Shown here one piece after another: positions 55,924 through 63,695 of a stretch of 64,000 bases of DNA (positions are counted from its first letter, which is position 1; every line of letters starts with the position of its first letter). The stretch is from NCBI RefSeq assembly GCF_014200175.1, contig NZ_JACHBD010000017.1, positions 1 to 64,000 on the forward strand. Reading direction: 5' to 3'. This stretch comes from Rhizobium lentis. Its GTDB lineage: Bacteria; Pseudomonadota; Alphaproteobacteria; Rhizobiales; Rhizobiaceae. Position numbers and translations under genes: made by a program. The notes beneath the pieces are model-generated. The model ran no database searches and was not told where the DNA came from. It saw only the letters and a program-made list of their open reading frames with translations.

Positions 55924-56620
55924 GTTCCGATTCGGTCGCCACAAGTTTCCAGTTCGGATCGCGCGAGCGGGTATCGCGGGCGAAGGTCCAGAGGTCATTG
56001 ACCTCGGCGACGTTCTCGGCATCGCCTTCTATCAGCGCATCCGCCTTGTCGTAAGTGGCCGATATCAGCTGGCTGGCGATGCGCACGGTGATCTGCGCTT
56101 CGCTGCCCTTCGTCTCGGCATGGGTGATTTCGGCCTTGTCGATGCCGACGAAGGTGGACTTCACTTTCTCACCGCGGGCTTCGCGCTCGCCAATCGCCGC
56201 ATCGAAGCCGTCATAGACTTCGCGGGACAGCAGGTTCTTCAGCGTTTTCCGGTCGCCGTCGGCATAGGCCATGACGATCATTTCATAGGCCATGCGGGCG
56301 CCGTTCAGAAACTCCTTTGGACTGAAGGAGGGATCGGCCTTGTTCAAGGCGCGCAGCGATTCGTTGAGCGGCGTTCCAGGTGCGGCAACGGCGTCGATGG
56401 CGGAGAAGCGATCCTCATCCTCGGCCGTCGCATCACGCCGCGGCAGCGTCACGACCTTGCCGGCATCGGCAGCTTCAGCAGGCGCCGCGTCCCGCGGCGT
56501 ATAGAGATCGCGCGGCGGCTTCTCGTTTCCCGTGCGGCGGCCGAGTACGGAGCGGAGCTGAAAGAAAATCAGCACCGCCGCCACCAGGAAGAATAATGTG
56601 ATGAAGTCGTTCGAACTCAT
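55916..56620 (-). CDS. Tim44-like (TimA) membrane-associated protein
   Basis: A 234-residue protein with an N-terminal membrane segment (FITLFFLVAAVLIFFQL, residues 4-20), a variable linker, and a Tim44-like domain (FLNGARMAYEMIVMAYADGDRKTL, VRIASQLISATYDK). Bacterial relatives of the mitochondrial import factor Tim44 occur in alphaproteobacteria; function unproven but presumably envelope protein handling. First gene of the Tim44-mltA-smr-xre operon and divergent from fxsA. Confidence 0.9.
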   Translation of the reverse strand: MSSNDFITLFFLVAAVLIFFQLRSVLGRRTGNEKPPRDLYTPRDAAPAEAADAGKVVTLPRRDATAEDEDRFSAIDAVAAPGTPLNESLRALNKADPSFSPKEFLNGARMAYEMIVMAYADGDRKTLKNLLSREVYDGFDAAIGEREARGEKVKSTFVGIDKAEITHAETKGSEAQITVRIASQLISATYDKADALIEGDAENVAEVNDLWTFARDTRSRDPNWKLVATESEHE

Positions 56621-56742
56621 ATCGTATCGCAACCGCCGTTAACATCTCTGATTTGTACTCCCATATAGTCCGCCTATACAGATGATTCAAATGATGGCTG
56701 GCATCTTCGCCGGCGCCAAGAGGAGACCGGCCAGTCCGGGAC

Positions 56743-57258
56743 ATGACGACCATGCGTTTTTCAATCCTGCCGGCTTTCATTCTGTTGCTGCCGCTTGGCG
56801 AAATTGCCGGTTTCGTCGTCGTCGGCCGGGCGCTCGGCTTGGCGCTGACACTTGCGCTCGTCGTAGCGAGCTTTGTTTTCGGCGTGGTCCTGCTGCGGCG
56901 GCAGGGCGTCGGTATCCTGCGCCGCATGTCGAGCGAAGGACGAAACGGCGTGATGCCCGGCAGCGATCTGCTGAAGCCGGCGATGAACGTCATCGCCGCG
57001 CTGCTTCTCATCATTCCCGGCTTCCTCACCGATATCATCGCCATCCTTATTCTCATTCCGCCGGTGCGCGATCTCGTCTGGCGCTCGATCGCCAAGCGCT
57101 TCGTCGTCGTCAACGCCCAGCACGGCTTTTCCGCCGGCCCGAAGCCGGATTTCCGCGACGGCAACCGGAATTCGAAGGTGGTGGATCTCGACGAGGAGGA
57201 TTATCATAGGCGGCCGGACCGCAACTCGCCGTGGTCCGGCAAACATCTCAGTGATTGA
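56743..57258 (+). CDS. fxsA: FxsA family membrane protein
   Basis: A 171-residue inner-membrane protein with three or four hydrophobic segments (residues about 5-50 and 83-107) and a charged C-terminal tail, matching FxsA. The signature LLKPAMNVIAALLLIIPGFLTD splits into two parts around residues 79-99. In E. coli overproduction of FxsA relieves phage T7 exclusion by F plasmids; its normal role is unknown. 101 bases before secB. Confidence 0.88.
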   Translation: MTTMRFSILPAFILLLPLGEIAGFVVVGRALGLALTLALVVASFVFGVVLLRRQGVGILRRMSSEGRNGVMPGSDLLKPAMNVIAALLLIIPGFLTDIIAILILIPPVRDLVWRSIAKRFVVVNAQHGFSAGPKPDFRDGNRNSKVVDLDEEDYHRRPDRNSPWSGKHLSD

Positions 57259-57359
57259 GGTGGTTCGACCGAGCAACGGCGCCCAGCGCCCAGGGTTGTA
57301 AGCCCCTTCCCGAAATGTTAGATGGCGGCACCATTCCCATGCCCTTCGAGGAAAAGCCA

Positions 57360-57842
57360 ATGGCAGACGACAACAACAGCAACGGTGCGACCAACCCCAC
57401 CCTTTCGATCCTTGCGCAATATACTAAGGATCTGTCCTTCGAGAATCCGGGTGCGCCGCGTTCGCTGCAGGCGCGCGACAAGGCGCCGACGATCAACATC
57501 AATGTGAACGTCAACGCCAATCCTCTTTCCGACACGGATTTCGATGTCGTGCTGTCGCTGAATGCCGAGGCCAAGGACGATGACAAAACGGTGTTCCACA
57601 CCGAACTCGTCTATGGCGGGGTCTTCCGCGTTGCCGGCTTCCCGCAGGAGCACATGCTGCCGGTTCTCTTCATCGAATGCCCGCGCATGCTCTTCCCCTT
57701 CGCCCGTCAGATCATCGCCGACGTGACCCGCAACGGCGGCTTTCCGCCGCTGATGATCGACCCGATCGACTTCACGCAGATGTTCGCCCAGCGCGTTGCC
57801 GAAGAGCAGGCCCGCGCCAAGGTTCAGGCCGTTCCGAACTGA
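57360..57842 (+). CDS. secB: Protein-export chaperone SecB
   Basis: A 160-residue SecB: INVNVNANPLSDTDFDVVLSLNAEAK, VYGGVFRVAGFP and CPRMLFPFARQIIADVTRNGGFPPL are highly conserved. The tetramer holds precursor proteins unfolded and passes them to SecA. The ATG at 57360 gives MADDNNSNG; an upstream in-frame ATG (MPFEEKP) seven codons earlier is possible. Followed by a bidirectional terminator against dnaQ. Confidence 0.96.
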   Translation: MADDNNSNGATNPTLSILAQYTKDLSFENPGAPRSLQARDKAPTININVNVNANPLSDTDFDVVLSLNAEAKDDDKTVFHTELVYGGVFRVAGFPQEHMLPVLFIECPRMLFPFARQIIADVTRNGGFPPLMIDPIDFTQMFAQRVAEEQARAKVQAVPN

Positions 57843-57864
57843 TTTCCTTCGTTCCGACGTGCGG

Positions 57865-57887
57865 ATGCCCGGGCAGGTCCCGGGCAT
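57865..57887. terminator. Bidirectional terminator between secB and dnaQ
   Basis: ATGCCCGGG (57865-57873) pairs with CCCGGGCAT (57879-57887), loop of five bases, followed by TTT on the plus strand. It lies between the two convergent stops. Confidence 0.8.
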
Positions 57888-57889
57888 TT

Positions 57890-58618
57890 TCAATTCGACG
57901 CCGCGCTGCCGAATTTCGACCAGATGCCTTTTTCGCCGAGCTTGGCGACCAGCGCCTCATGCGCCTGCGCTTCGGCCTGGCTGAGGCGGGGTGCAAGCGG
58001 GCGGGGCCGCTCAAGCACCGCTGCTATCACGCCATCATCTTCCATTGCCATTTCGCCGCGCGCCGCCTGGCCGGATTGACCCGATAGGCCGAGGCCAAGG
58101 GCCGCCTGCCGGCCGCCGATCATTTCGATATAGACTTCGGCCAGCAGTTCAGAGTCGAGAAGTGCGCCGTGTTTGGCGCGGTGCGAATTGTCGACGCCGT
58201 AACGCCGGCAAAGCGCGTCGAGCGAATTTGGTCCCATCGGATGTTTGCGCCGCGCCATGGACAGCGTATCGACCACCCTTTCCGGAAGGATCGGTGGCAA
58301 ACCGATCCGCGCGAATTCAGCATTGATGAAGCCCATGTCGAAAGTAGCGTTATGGGCGATCCATTTCGCATCGCCGAAAAAGGCGAGAATTTCCTCGGCG
58401 ACCTCGGCGAAGGCTTTCTTGTCCTTCAGGAATTCGTCGGTAATGCCGTGCACGGCGAGCGCATCCGGATGGACCTTCTGAGCTCCCGGATTGATGTAGA
58501 TATGAAGCGTGTTGCCGGTCGGGAAGTGATTGAAGAGTTCGATGCCGCCGATTTCGATGATGCGGTCCATCCGGTTGTCGAGGCCGGTGGTTTCCGTATC
58601 GAAAATGATCTCACGCAT
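57890..58618 (-). CDS. dnaQ: DNA polymerase III epsilon subunit (3'-5' proofreading exonuclease)
   Basis: A 242-residue DEDDh exonuclease: motif I FDTETTGLD, motif II HNATFDMGF, motif III HRAKHGALLDSELLAEVY with the catalytic His. It proofreads within the polymerase III core. The ATG at 58618 (MREIIFDTET) is chosen over a codon seven residues upstream. It overlaps the end of coaE by eight bases. Confidence 0.95.
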   Translation of the reverse strand: MREIIFDTETTGLDNRMDRIIEIGGIELFNHFPTGNTLHIYINPGAQKVHPDALAVHGITDEFLKDKKAFAEVAEEILAFFGDAKWIAHNATFDMGFINAEFARIGLPPILPERVVDTLSMARRKHPMGPNSLDALCRRYGVDNSHRAKHGALLDSELLAEVYIEMIGGRQAALGLGLSGQSGQAARGEMAMEDDGVIAAVLERPRPLAPRLSQAEAQAHEALVAKLGEKGIWSKFGSAASN

Positions 58619-59222
58619 TCCGGAAATCTCCCTTGGCAATTCGCATTTTCAGATCGGCGACGATCTCAAGCACCCGTTCCCTCGTCTGCTCAATGCTGTG
58701 ACTGGTGTCGATCAGGTAATCGGCACGGCGCCGTTTTTCTGCATCCGGCGTCTGGCGAGAGAGAATCATGTCGAATTTTTCCTCGGTCATGTCTTCGCGC
58801 GCAAGCACCCTCTGACGCTGAATCTGTGGATCGGTGCTGACGACGACGATGACATCCACCCTTTCCCAGGCGCCGGTTTCGAAAAGCAGCGGGATATCGA
58901 GCAGAACCATCTCGGCGCCGGCGGCGCGGTGGCGTGCCAGAAATTCCGTTTCGCGCTTGCGGACCAGCGGGTGAACGATTGCTTCCAGCCGCTTGAAGCC
59001 GTCGGGATCGAGTGCCAGCTGGCGACCGAGTTCGTGCCGGTCGACCACGCCCTCCTTCATCGTGCCGGGAAAGGCGACATCCACCAGCGGTGCAGCTTCG
59101 CCGGCATAGAGATCGTGGACCACGGCATCCGAATCGTTCAGCGGGATCCCGGCCTCGGCAAAGAGCTTGCCGGCCGTCGACTTTCCCATTCCGATCGAGC
59201 CGGTCAATCCGATCGTCAGCAT
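58611..59222 (-). CDS. coaE: Dephospho-CoA kinase
   Basis: A 203-residue P-loop kinase (GLTGSIGMGKST) performing the last step of coenzyme A synthesis. DSDAVVHDLY and VLLDIPLLFETG are family signatures. The ATG at 59222 shares a base with the aroE stop. Two CoA enzymes, coaA at 18950 and coaE here, lie in this window. Confidence 0.95.
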   Translation of the reverse strand: MLTIGLTGSIGMGKSTAGKLFAEAGIPLNDSDAVVHDLYAGEAAPLVDVAFPGTMKEGVVDRHELGRQLALDPDGFKRLEAIVHPLVRKRETEFLARHRAAGAEMVLLDIPLLFETGAWERVDVIVVVSTDPQIQRQRVLAREDMTEEKFDMILSRQTPDAEKRRRADYLIDTSHSIEQTRERVLEIVADLKMRIAKGDFRNA

Positions 59223-60079
59223 CAATGTGCTTCCATATCCGCAATAATCAGCGCACGCAGTGCGGCGTCGACGACGGGACGCTTGCCGAACCATTTCTCG
59301 AAGCCCGGCACGGCCTGATGCAGCAGCATGCCGAGGCCATCGACGATCGCAAAGCCCTGCTCTTGCGCCTGCGCCAGAATCGGCGTCTTCAGCGGCACAT
59401 AGACGATATCGGTGACGACGGCGTCGGCGGCAAGAGGGGTGAAATCGAGCTGCGGCGCCGCCTCGCCATCCATGCCGAGCGACGTGGTGTTGATAAAGAG
59501 GCCAGCACCTTTCATCACCCCAGCAAGGGCCCCGGCCGGATGAGCCTGAACCTTCGAGCCAAAACGGTCGGCCAGTTCGCGGGCCCGTTCGACCGTACGG
59601 TTGACGACGTGGATCGTCTTGAAGCCGCGGTCGCGAACCGCCTGGATGATGGCCCGGCTGGCGCCGCCGGCGCCGAAGATCACCGCCGTGTCATGCCGGT
59701 CCCAGCCCGGATGGCGTTCGTCAAGATTGGCAGTGAAGCCGCGGCCGTCGGTATTTGTCGCGTGAAGAAGGCCATCCTCCAGCCACAGCGTGTTCGACGC
59801 GCCGAGTTCGTGCGACAGCGCGTCCGGCCTGTCGGCGAGGCGGAAGGCCAATTCCTTGTGGGGAATGGTGACATTGCCGCCGATAAAGCCGGAACTGCCG
59901 TCCTTCAGCGAAGCGATGAAATCGGCAAAGGCTTCCGGTGCGACTTCGTGAGCGCGGTAGCTGCCTGGCAGGCCGAGGGTCTTCAACCAATATCCGTGGA
60001 TCAACGGCGAGCGCGAATGCTTGACCGGAAAGCCGGTGACAAACGCTTTCGGCCCGAATGTTTCACGTGAATCACCCAT
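59222..60079 (-). CDS. aroE: Shikimate dehydrogenase
   Basis: A 285-residue AroE reducing 3-dehydroshikimate with NADPH in aromatic amino acid synthesis. Shikimate-binding residues are in GFPVKHSRSPLIHGYW; the catalytic Lys in NVTIPHKE; the nucleotide loop is GAGGASRAI. It overlaps maf by eight bases upstream and coaE downstream. Confidence 0.95.
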   Translation of the reverse strand: MGDSRETFGPKAFVTGFPVKHSRSPLIHGYWLKTLGLPGSYRAHEVAPEAFADFIASLKDGSSGFIGGNVTIPHKELAFRLADRPDALSHELGASNTLWLEDGLLHATNTDGRGFTANLDERHPGWDRHDTAVIFGAGGASRAIIQAVRDRGFKTIHVVNRTVERARELADRFGSKVQAHPAGALAGVMKGAGLFINTTSLGMDGEAAPQLDFTPLAADAVVTDIVYVPLKTPILAQAQEQGFAIVDGLGMLLHQAVPGFEKWFGKRPVVDAALRALIIADMEAH

Positions 60080-60671
60080 CGATCGCTCCGAATTCGCGCA
60101 ATTTCTTCAGAAGCGGCAGCATCGGCAGGCCGAGAATGGTGAAATAATCACCTTCGATTTTCTCGAAGAGCTGAATGCCCTGCCCCTCCAATTGATAGGC
60201 GCCGACGCTCGAAAGCGCTCCGTCGCCGACCCGCGCCAGATGCCCGGCAATGAAATCCGTCGTCAGCGGCCGCATCGTCAGCTCCGCATGGGCCAAATGT
60301 TCCCACAGGACCACGCCATTGGTGACGATGGCGACGGCGCTGTTCAATCGATGCGTTTTTCCCGACAGGGCGTGAAGATGGCTCGCCGCGTCGGCCATGT
60401 CCTTCGGCTTGTGGAAGACGCGGTCGCCGAGCGACATCGTCTGATCCGAACCGATAACCAGGCTGTCTGAAAAACGGCGGCTGACATCCTCGGCCTTGGC
60501 CCTGGCGAGGGCGAGGGCAACGGCATCCGGGGTCGCGCCGGCTTTTTCCAACGGCGCTTCCAGCGCCCTTTCATCGATCCTTGCGGCATGCGCCTCGAAA
60601 GATAGACCGGCATTTTCCATCAGCATCCGGCGAAACGGGCTCGACGATGCAAGGATGATGTTTGTTGTCAT
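60072..60671 (-). CDS. maf: Maf-family nucleotide pyrophosphatase
   Basis: A 199-residue Maf protein (ILASSSPFRRMLM at the N-terminus, VIGSDQTMSLGD, GAYQLEGQGIQLFEKIEGDYFTILGLPM). Such proteins hydrolyse non-canonical or modified nucleoside triphosphates to monophosphates and were first linked to septum formation. It is separated from the PPDK regulator gene by 33 bases. Confidence 0.93.
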   Translation of the reverse strand: MTTNIILASSSPFRRMLMENAGLSFEAHAARIDERALEAPLEKAGATPDAVALALARAKAEDVSRRFSDSLVIGSDQTMSLGDRVFHKPKDMADAASHLHALSGKTHRLNSAVAIVTNGVVLWEHLAHAELTMRPLTTDFIAGHLARVGDGALSSVGAYQLEGQGIQLFEKIEGDYFTILGLPMLPLLKKLREFGAIDG

Positions 60672-60704
60672 AGGCTCCTCGGAGTGCCGGCTTTGCGTCA
60701 GCGC

Positions 60705-61526
60705 TTAGCGCAGCTTCGGGCGCAGGGCAACGATTGCCGCGGCGGTTTCCTCGATCGAGCGGCGGGTCACGTCGATCAGCGGCCAGTTGTGACGGGCGCA
60801 AAGCGAGCGGGCATATTTCAGCTCCTCGGAGATCGCGGCACGATCGGTATAGTGTTCGCGATCGAAGCCCTGGGTCGCTCCGAGGACGCGGTTTTCCCTC
60901 ACCTGGGAGATGCGGTCGGTGGTGGCGATCAGGCACACGATCAGGGGTTTGGTCGCGACAAATAGGCTCTCGGGCAATGGCACGCCGTAGACGATCGGAA
61001 TGTTGGCCGTCTTGATGCCGCGATTGGCGAGATAGATGCTTGTCGGTGTCTTCGATGTCCGGCTGATGCCGATGATGACGACATCGGCATCGTTGTAATC
61101 GTCCGGCATCTGGCCGTCGTCGTGATCCATGGTGAAATTCAGCGCTTCGATGCGGGCGAAGTAGCCAGCATTCATCACATGCTGGGCTCCGACCCGGCGA
61201 CGCGACGGAGCGCCGAGATAGATCTGGAACGCATTCATGACCGGCTCCAGCACATTGACCGAAGCAACGCCCATTTCGGTGCAGCGCTCGTCGATCAGGC
61301 TCGCCAGTTCCCGGTCGACGATGGTGTAGAGCACGATGCCGGGCGCATCGTCGATTGCCTGCAGAACCGGCAGCAGCTGCTTGCGATTGCGGATCAGCGG
61401 ATAGACGTGCTCGATCGGCTGAGCGGATCGGAACTGCGCCGAGGCGGCGCGGCCGGCGGAGATCAGAGTCTCTCCCGTCGAGTCAGAAATCAGATGCAGA
61501 TGAAAGAAGTTCGTTCTGTTCTCCAC
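60705..61526 (-). CDS. PEP synthase / PPDK regulatory kinase-pyrophosphorylase (PPSR family)
   Basis: A 273-residue DUF299 protein (FHLHLISDSTGETLISAGRA at the N-terminus). The P-loop-like motif GISRTSKTPTS is characteristic. It reversibly phosphorylates pyruvate phosphate dikinase or PEP synthase on Thr, using ADP. In alphaproteobacteria PPDK is the likely target. It is the gene bordering the origin region on the left and is transcribed away from it. Confidence 0.92.
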   Translation of the reverse strand: MENRTNFFHLHLISDSTGETLISAGRAASAQFRSAQPIEHVYPLIRNRKQLLPVLQAIDDAPGIVLYTIVDRELASLIDERCTEMGVASVNVLEPVMNAFQIYLGAPSRRRVGAQHVMNAGYFARIEALNFTMDHDDGQMPDDYNDADVVIIGISRTSKTPTSIYLANRGIKTANIPIVYGVPLPESLFVATKPLIVCLIATTDRISQVRENRVLGATQGFDREHYTDRAAISEELKYARSLCARHNWPLIDVTRRSIEETAAAIVALRPKLR

Positions 61527-61611
61527 GCTATTTTCCGCTGCCTGTTGAAAACACTGGATGATGGAGAGCTAAGGCGGTGAGGCTGCCTCGGGCAAGGGAA
61601 AACATGCCGCC

Positions 61612-61620
61612 TTATCCACA
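61612..61620 (+). promoter_or_regulatory. DnaA box 1
   Basis: TTATCCACA, an exact match to the consensus TTATNCACA on the plus strand, inside the predicted origin. Confidence 0.85.
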
Positions 61621-61633
61621 TTTCGAATTTTGC

Positions 61634-61653
61634 GGACCTGTTTTGTCAGGTCC
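61634..61653. repeat. Inverted repeat in the origin region
   Basis: GGACCTG (61634-61640) and CAGGTCC (61647-61653) are perfect reverse complements around TTTTGT. It sits between the two DnaA boxes. With no gene ending nearby it is not an obvious terminator and may be a protein-binding or cruciform element of the origin. Confidence 0.6.
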
Positions 61654-61700
61654 TGTGGAGGATGGGGACGAAATCGGTTTGTCGAAGAAAGCTCCACAAC

Positions 61701-61709
61701 TTATCCACA
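61701..61709 (+). promoter_or_regulatory. DnaA box 2
   Basis: TTATCCACA, identical and in the same orientation as box 1, spaced 89 bases from it (start to start), about eight to nine helical turns. Confidence 0.85.
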
Positions 61710-61926
61710 GGAAGGAGAAAATTGGCTTCCCAGTAAAGTTTTGGAATCATTCTCCGATTCGCTCTCTCCCCGAAATTTCGCAGGATCGGAAAATTCTTTT
61801 CGAGCTTTGGTGAGGGCGCGCGACAAATGGCATCGGCAGTGGATGGATTTTAATCCTTGATAGACACCGACTCTAAGAAATAGAAACCTTTTAAAATATT
61901 TTTGATTTTTTATAGGGAAGAAGCGC

Positions 61927-62958
61927 TTGAGAGACACGCGCCGAAAGATCATGAGGGTTCTCGATGGCGAAAGCCTGAGCCCTCCCCCTCTCTGGCTGAT
62001 GAGGCAGGCGGGACGTTACCTGCCGGAATACAGAGAGACGCGGGCAAAGGCCGGAAGTTTTCTCGATCTCTGCTACACCCCCGATTACGCTGTTGAAGTG
62101 ACGCTGCAGCCGATCCGCCGCTATGGCTTCGATGCGGCCATCCTGTTTTCCGATATTCTGGTCATCCCCGATGCAATGAAACGGAATGTCCGGTTCACCG
62201 AAGGGCATGGGCCGGAGATGGATCCGATCGATGAAGCCGGGATCGGGCGATTGAACGGGGAAGAGGTCGTCGCCTATCTCAGACCGGTTCTGGAAACGGT
62301 GCGACGGTTGCGGGAGGAGTTGCCTGATGAGACGACCCTGCTCGGCTTCTGCGGGGCGCCCTGGACGGTTGCGACTTATATGATCGCCGGACACGGCACG
62401 CCGGATCAGGCCCCTGCCCGTCTCTTCGCCTACAAATATCCCCGCGCCTTCGAACATCTGCTGATGCTGCTTGCCGACGTGTCGGCAGACTATCTCGTCG
62501 CCCAGATCGACGCCGGCGCCGATGCCGTTCAGATCTTCGATTCCTGGGCTGGGGTTCTCGGGGAGAAGGAGTTCGAAGCTTTCGCAATCAGGCCGGTTGC
62601 TCGGATGATCGCGTCGATCAAGTCGCAGCGCCCGCATGCGCGCGTCATCGCCTTTGCCAAGGGGGCCGGCTCTCAGCTGAAAACCTATCGTCAGAAGACC
62701 GGCGCCGATGCCATCGGCCTTGACTGGTCGGTCCCATTGGCCTTTGCCGCCGAACTTCAGAAGGATGGACCGGTGCAGGGCAATCTCGATCCGATGCGCG
62801 TCGTTGCCGGCGGCCGGGCGCTGGAAGAGGGTATCGACGATATTCTGCAGCATCTCGGCCATGGACCGCTGATCTTCAATCTCGGCCACGGCATCACGCC
62901 GCAGGCCGACCCGGACCATGTGCGTCAGCTGGTCGAACGCGTGCGGGGCGCGAAGTGA
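61927..62958 (+). CDS. hemE: Uroporphyrinogen decarboxylase
   Basis: A 343-residue HemE removing four carboxyl groups from uroporphyrinogen III to give coproporphyrinogen III. Signatures: PPLWLMRQAGRYLPEYR with catalytic Arg residues, FSDILVIPDAM with a key Asp, GFCGAPWTVATYM, and NLGHGITP. The start is TTG at 61927, with GGGAAGAAG just before; an ATG at 61951 would remove eight residues conserved in relatives. It overlaps hemJ (GTGA) and borders the origin. Confidence 0.95.
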   Translation: MRDTRRKIMRVLDGESLSPPPLWLMRQAGRYLPEYRETRAKAGSFLDLCYTPDYAVEVTLQPIRRYGFDAAILFSDILVIPDAMKRNVRFTEGHGPEMDPIDEAGIGRLNGEEVVAYLRPVLETVRRLREELPDETTLLGFCGAPWTVATYMIAGHGTPDQAPARLFAYKYPRAFEHLLMLLADVSADYLVAQIDAGADAVQIFDSWAGVLGEKEFEAFAIRPVARMIASIKSQRPHARVIAFAKGAGSQLKTYRQKTGADAIGLDWSVPLAFAAELQKDGPVQGNLDPMRVVAGGRALEEGIDDILQHLGHGPLIFNLGHGITPQADPDHVRQLVERVRGAK

Positions 62959-63497
62959 CGACTGAAAGGCAGACGGATCGGAAACCTGGCGCCTATGCCC
63001 GGCGCCGTGCGCATTTTGCGCTGGCCTTCTTCGCCCTGATGGCGGTCGGGCTTTTCGCCTGGAACCCCGACAATCTCTATCTCTGGATCAAGGCGCTTCA
63101 CATCATCGCGGTGATTTCCTGGATGGCCGGGCTGTTCTACATGCCGCGGCTGTTCATCTATCACACCGACGCGGAGCCGGGCTCGGTGCAGTCGGAAACC
63201 TTCAAGGTGATGGAGCGCCGGCTGCTGCGGATCATCATGACACCGGCGATGATGCTGACCTGGATCTTCGGTCTTTATCTCGCCTGGTCGGTCTATGGGT
63301 TCCAGGGCGGCTGGCTGCATGCCAAGATCGGTCTGGTCGTGCTGCTGACCGCTGTTCATATGTTCTTCAGCCGTGCGGTCGGCGCTTTCGAGCGCGACGA
63401 AAATCGCCGCTCGGCACGCTATTGGCGGTTCATGAACGAGGCGCCGACACTGCTGATGATCCTGATCGTGATCCTCGCCGTGGTGAAGCCGTTCTGA
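62955..63497 (+). CDS. hemJ: Protoporphyrinogen IX oxidase HemJ
   Basis: A 180-residue membrane protein of the HemJ (UPF0093) family with about four transmembrane segments (residues 24-40, 48-70, 93-112, 126-140, 157-178 are hydrophobic). KALHIIAVISWMAGLFYMPRLFIYH holds the conserved haem-binding His over two segments. It oxidises protoporphyrinogen to protoporphyrin, replacing HemG/HemY in most alphaproteobacteria. It starts with GTG overlapping the hemE stop. Confidence 0.92.
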   Translation: MTTERQTDRKPGAYARRRAHFALAFFALMAVGLFAWNPDNLYLWIKALHIIAVISWMAGLFYMPRLFIYHTDAEPGSVQSETFKVMERRLLRIIMTPAMMLTWIFGLYLAWSVYGFQGGWLHAKIGLVVLLTAVHMFFSRAVGAFERDENRRSARYWRFMNEAPTLLMILIVILAVVKPF

Positions 63498-63695
63498 GGA
63501 AAATCCTCCTCAGGTTAAATTTGCTTCATTTTAATCAGCCCCCTTGCGGGCGCGATTGCGACTCGCTATTTTCCGCGCATCTCATCTACGTGGCATGTGT
63601 GAAGAGTTCAGTCGTCTGCGAGCCCCTTTCGCAGTACCGAATACGACCCAACATCGCCTTTCCCCTTCGAAAATGAAAAGAGTATTGGTCACTTC

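Larger units (their letters stand above)
61527..61926. other. Probable chromosomal replication origin (oriC) next to hemE
   Basis: This 400-base gene-free interval lies between two genes transcribed away from it. It contains two perfect DnaA boxes TTATCCACA (61612-61620 and 61701-61709), a TGTGGAGGA variant near 61653, a strong inverted repeat at 61634-61653, three GANTC sites for CcrM methylation (61744, 61756, 61869), and a very A/T-rich block (about 61888-61914) suited to unwinding. In Caulobacter and Sinorhizobium meliloti the origin is adjacent to hemE, which matches exactly. Confidence 0.85.

Noticed and set aside
61888..61914. CtrA-binding site (TTAA-N7-TTAA) in the origin
   Set aside because: TTAA half-sites occur in the A/T-rich part but none has a second TTAA at the required spacing.
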